This document shows, piece by piece, positions 5,457-5,882 of a DNA stretch of 5,882 bases (position 1 is the first letter of the stretch; every line of letters begins with the position of its first letter). A program made the position numbers and the translations under genes. The notes beneath the pieces are model-generated. The model made no database searches. It saw only the letters and a list, made by a program, of their open reading frames with translations, and was not told where the DNA came from. The DNA comes from Chitinophagaceae bacterium (GTDB taxonomy: Bacteria; Bacteroidota; Bacteroidia; Chitinophagales; Chitinophagaceae), in NCBI GenBank assembly GCA_019454915.1, contig JACFNM010000261.1:1-5882 (forward strand). The letters run 5' to 3'.

Positions 5457-5882
5457 ATGAAGACTGCGCAGCCGCTATTTTTTAGAAAGAAGATATTATT
5501 CATCGTTGCCCTGGCATTATCTGCACAGTTGGGGGCAGCCCAGCCGGCTGACCTGGCGATACTTCCCCAACCGAAAGAGTTTTCGTTAGGAGGGCCCGCT
5601 TTTACTATAAACGACCGGGTAACTATAGTAGCCGGCAGCGCTGCAGAAGATCAATTTGCTGCACAGGACCTGGCGGAATTCATGCTTCGCGAATTGGGCG
5701 TTGAAGCAGTTGTTGGCGCCCGTTCAGAAGGAGTGTCTATTATTTTAAGGCGAACAGGTAAAGACAAGAAGACCCTGGGCGGCGAAGGCTATCGGATATC
5801 GGTAAGCGCGAAAGAGTTTGAAATAACCGCCCCCGCCGCCGCCGGATTGTTTTACGGAGTTCAAACAGCCAAACAGTTGTTC
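5457..5882 (+). CDS. Secreted beta-N-acetylhexosaminidase-like protein, GH20 N-terminal domain (3' partial)
   Basis: ATG 5457 opens a frame of 142 codons that runs off the right edge. An N-terminal signal peptide is clear: positive start (FFRKK, residues 8-12), hydrophobic core 'ILFIVALALSAQLGAA' and a probable cleavage near 'GAAQ-PAD' (26-31). Next comes the non-catalytic N-terminal alpha/beta domain of family 20 hexosaminidases: 'AILPQPKEFSLGGPAFTIN' (34-52), 'AAQDLAEFMLRELGV' (68-82), 'GGEGYRISVSAKEFEITAP' (108-126) and 'AAGLFYGVQTAKQLF' (128-142), the usual run into the catalytic barrel, whose catalytic Asp-Glu pair lies beyond the window. The full enzyme would remove terminal GlcNAc/GalNAc from chitin oligomers, peptidoglycan fragments or host-type glycans in the periplasm or outside. 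The same N-terminal domain also occurs in GH84, GH67 and GH115 enzymes, so GH20 is likely but unproven. It has its own promoter, so it may be regulated separately from the upstream genes. Confidence 0.82.
   Translation, partial: MKTAQPLFFRKKILFIVALALSAQLGAAQPADLAILPQPKEFSLGGPAFTINDRVTIVAGSAAEDQFAAQDLAEFMLRELGVEAVVGARSEGVSIILRRTGKDKKTLGGEGYRISVSAKEFEITAPAAAGLFYGVQTAKQLF

Noticed and set aside
1..5882. CRISPR array, insertion sequence or prophage signal
   Set aside because: I see no regularly spaced repeats, transposase or integrase motifs, target duplications or phage genes in the window.

Overview
The window looks like a chromosomal segment from a Bacteroidota bacterium, most likely a Chitinophagaceae-type soil or plant-associated polysaccharide degrader. 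This rests on a Bacteroidota-style promoter (TTTG, 19 nt, TACCTTTA) before the last gene, almost no Shine-Dalgarno sites, moderate GC, a FucP-type sugar MFS protein, a CBM9-like protein, a 'DDSHGIG'-type alpha-oxoamine-synthase relative and a secreted GH20-type enzyme. Genus is not established. All genes read on the + strand.

Layout: (1) 1-578, the 3' part of a carbohydrate-binding family 9-like protein, cut by the left edge. (2) 629-1679, a PLP-dependent aminotransferase-fold enzyme (AONS/KBL family) whose reading frame is broken near 728; the first ~33 residues lie in another frame. (3) 1710-3005, a 12-TM sugar MFS transporter split by an in-frame TAA at 2370-2372 where relatives usually have 'RLPE'; the two halves remain in one frame. 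(4) 3112-4236, a lipoprotein with a transglutaminase-like Cys-His-Asp core. (5) 4270-5178, a secreted protein probably of concanavalin-like/polysaccharide-lyase-like jelly-roll fold, family not certain. (6) 5179-5456, an intergenic region with a GC-rich, self-complementary island (12-bp palindrome, G10 run) followed by AT-rich sequence and a good promoter. (7) 5457-5882, the start of a secreted beta-N-acetylhexosaminidase-like (GH20) enzyme, cut by the right edge.

The first five genes are closely spaced (gaps of 30-106 nt) and may form one transcription unit; the GH20 gene seems to start its own. Together they suggest a carbohydrate or cell-wall-material scavenging locus: surface or secreted proteins bind and process a glycan, a sugar permease imports product, and a cytoplasmic PLP enzyme handles an amino-acid/acyl-CoA-type substrate. 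That link is inference. The clearest unusual result is that two neighbouring genes each carry one simple disabling lesion (a frameshift and a nonsense codon), meaning either recent decay of this locus or errors in the sequence. I did not find convincing evidence of a new defence, mobile or CRISPR system.
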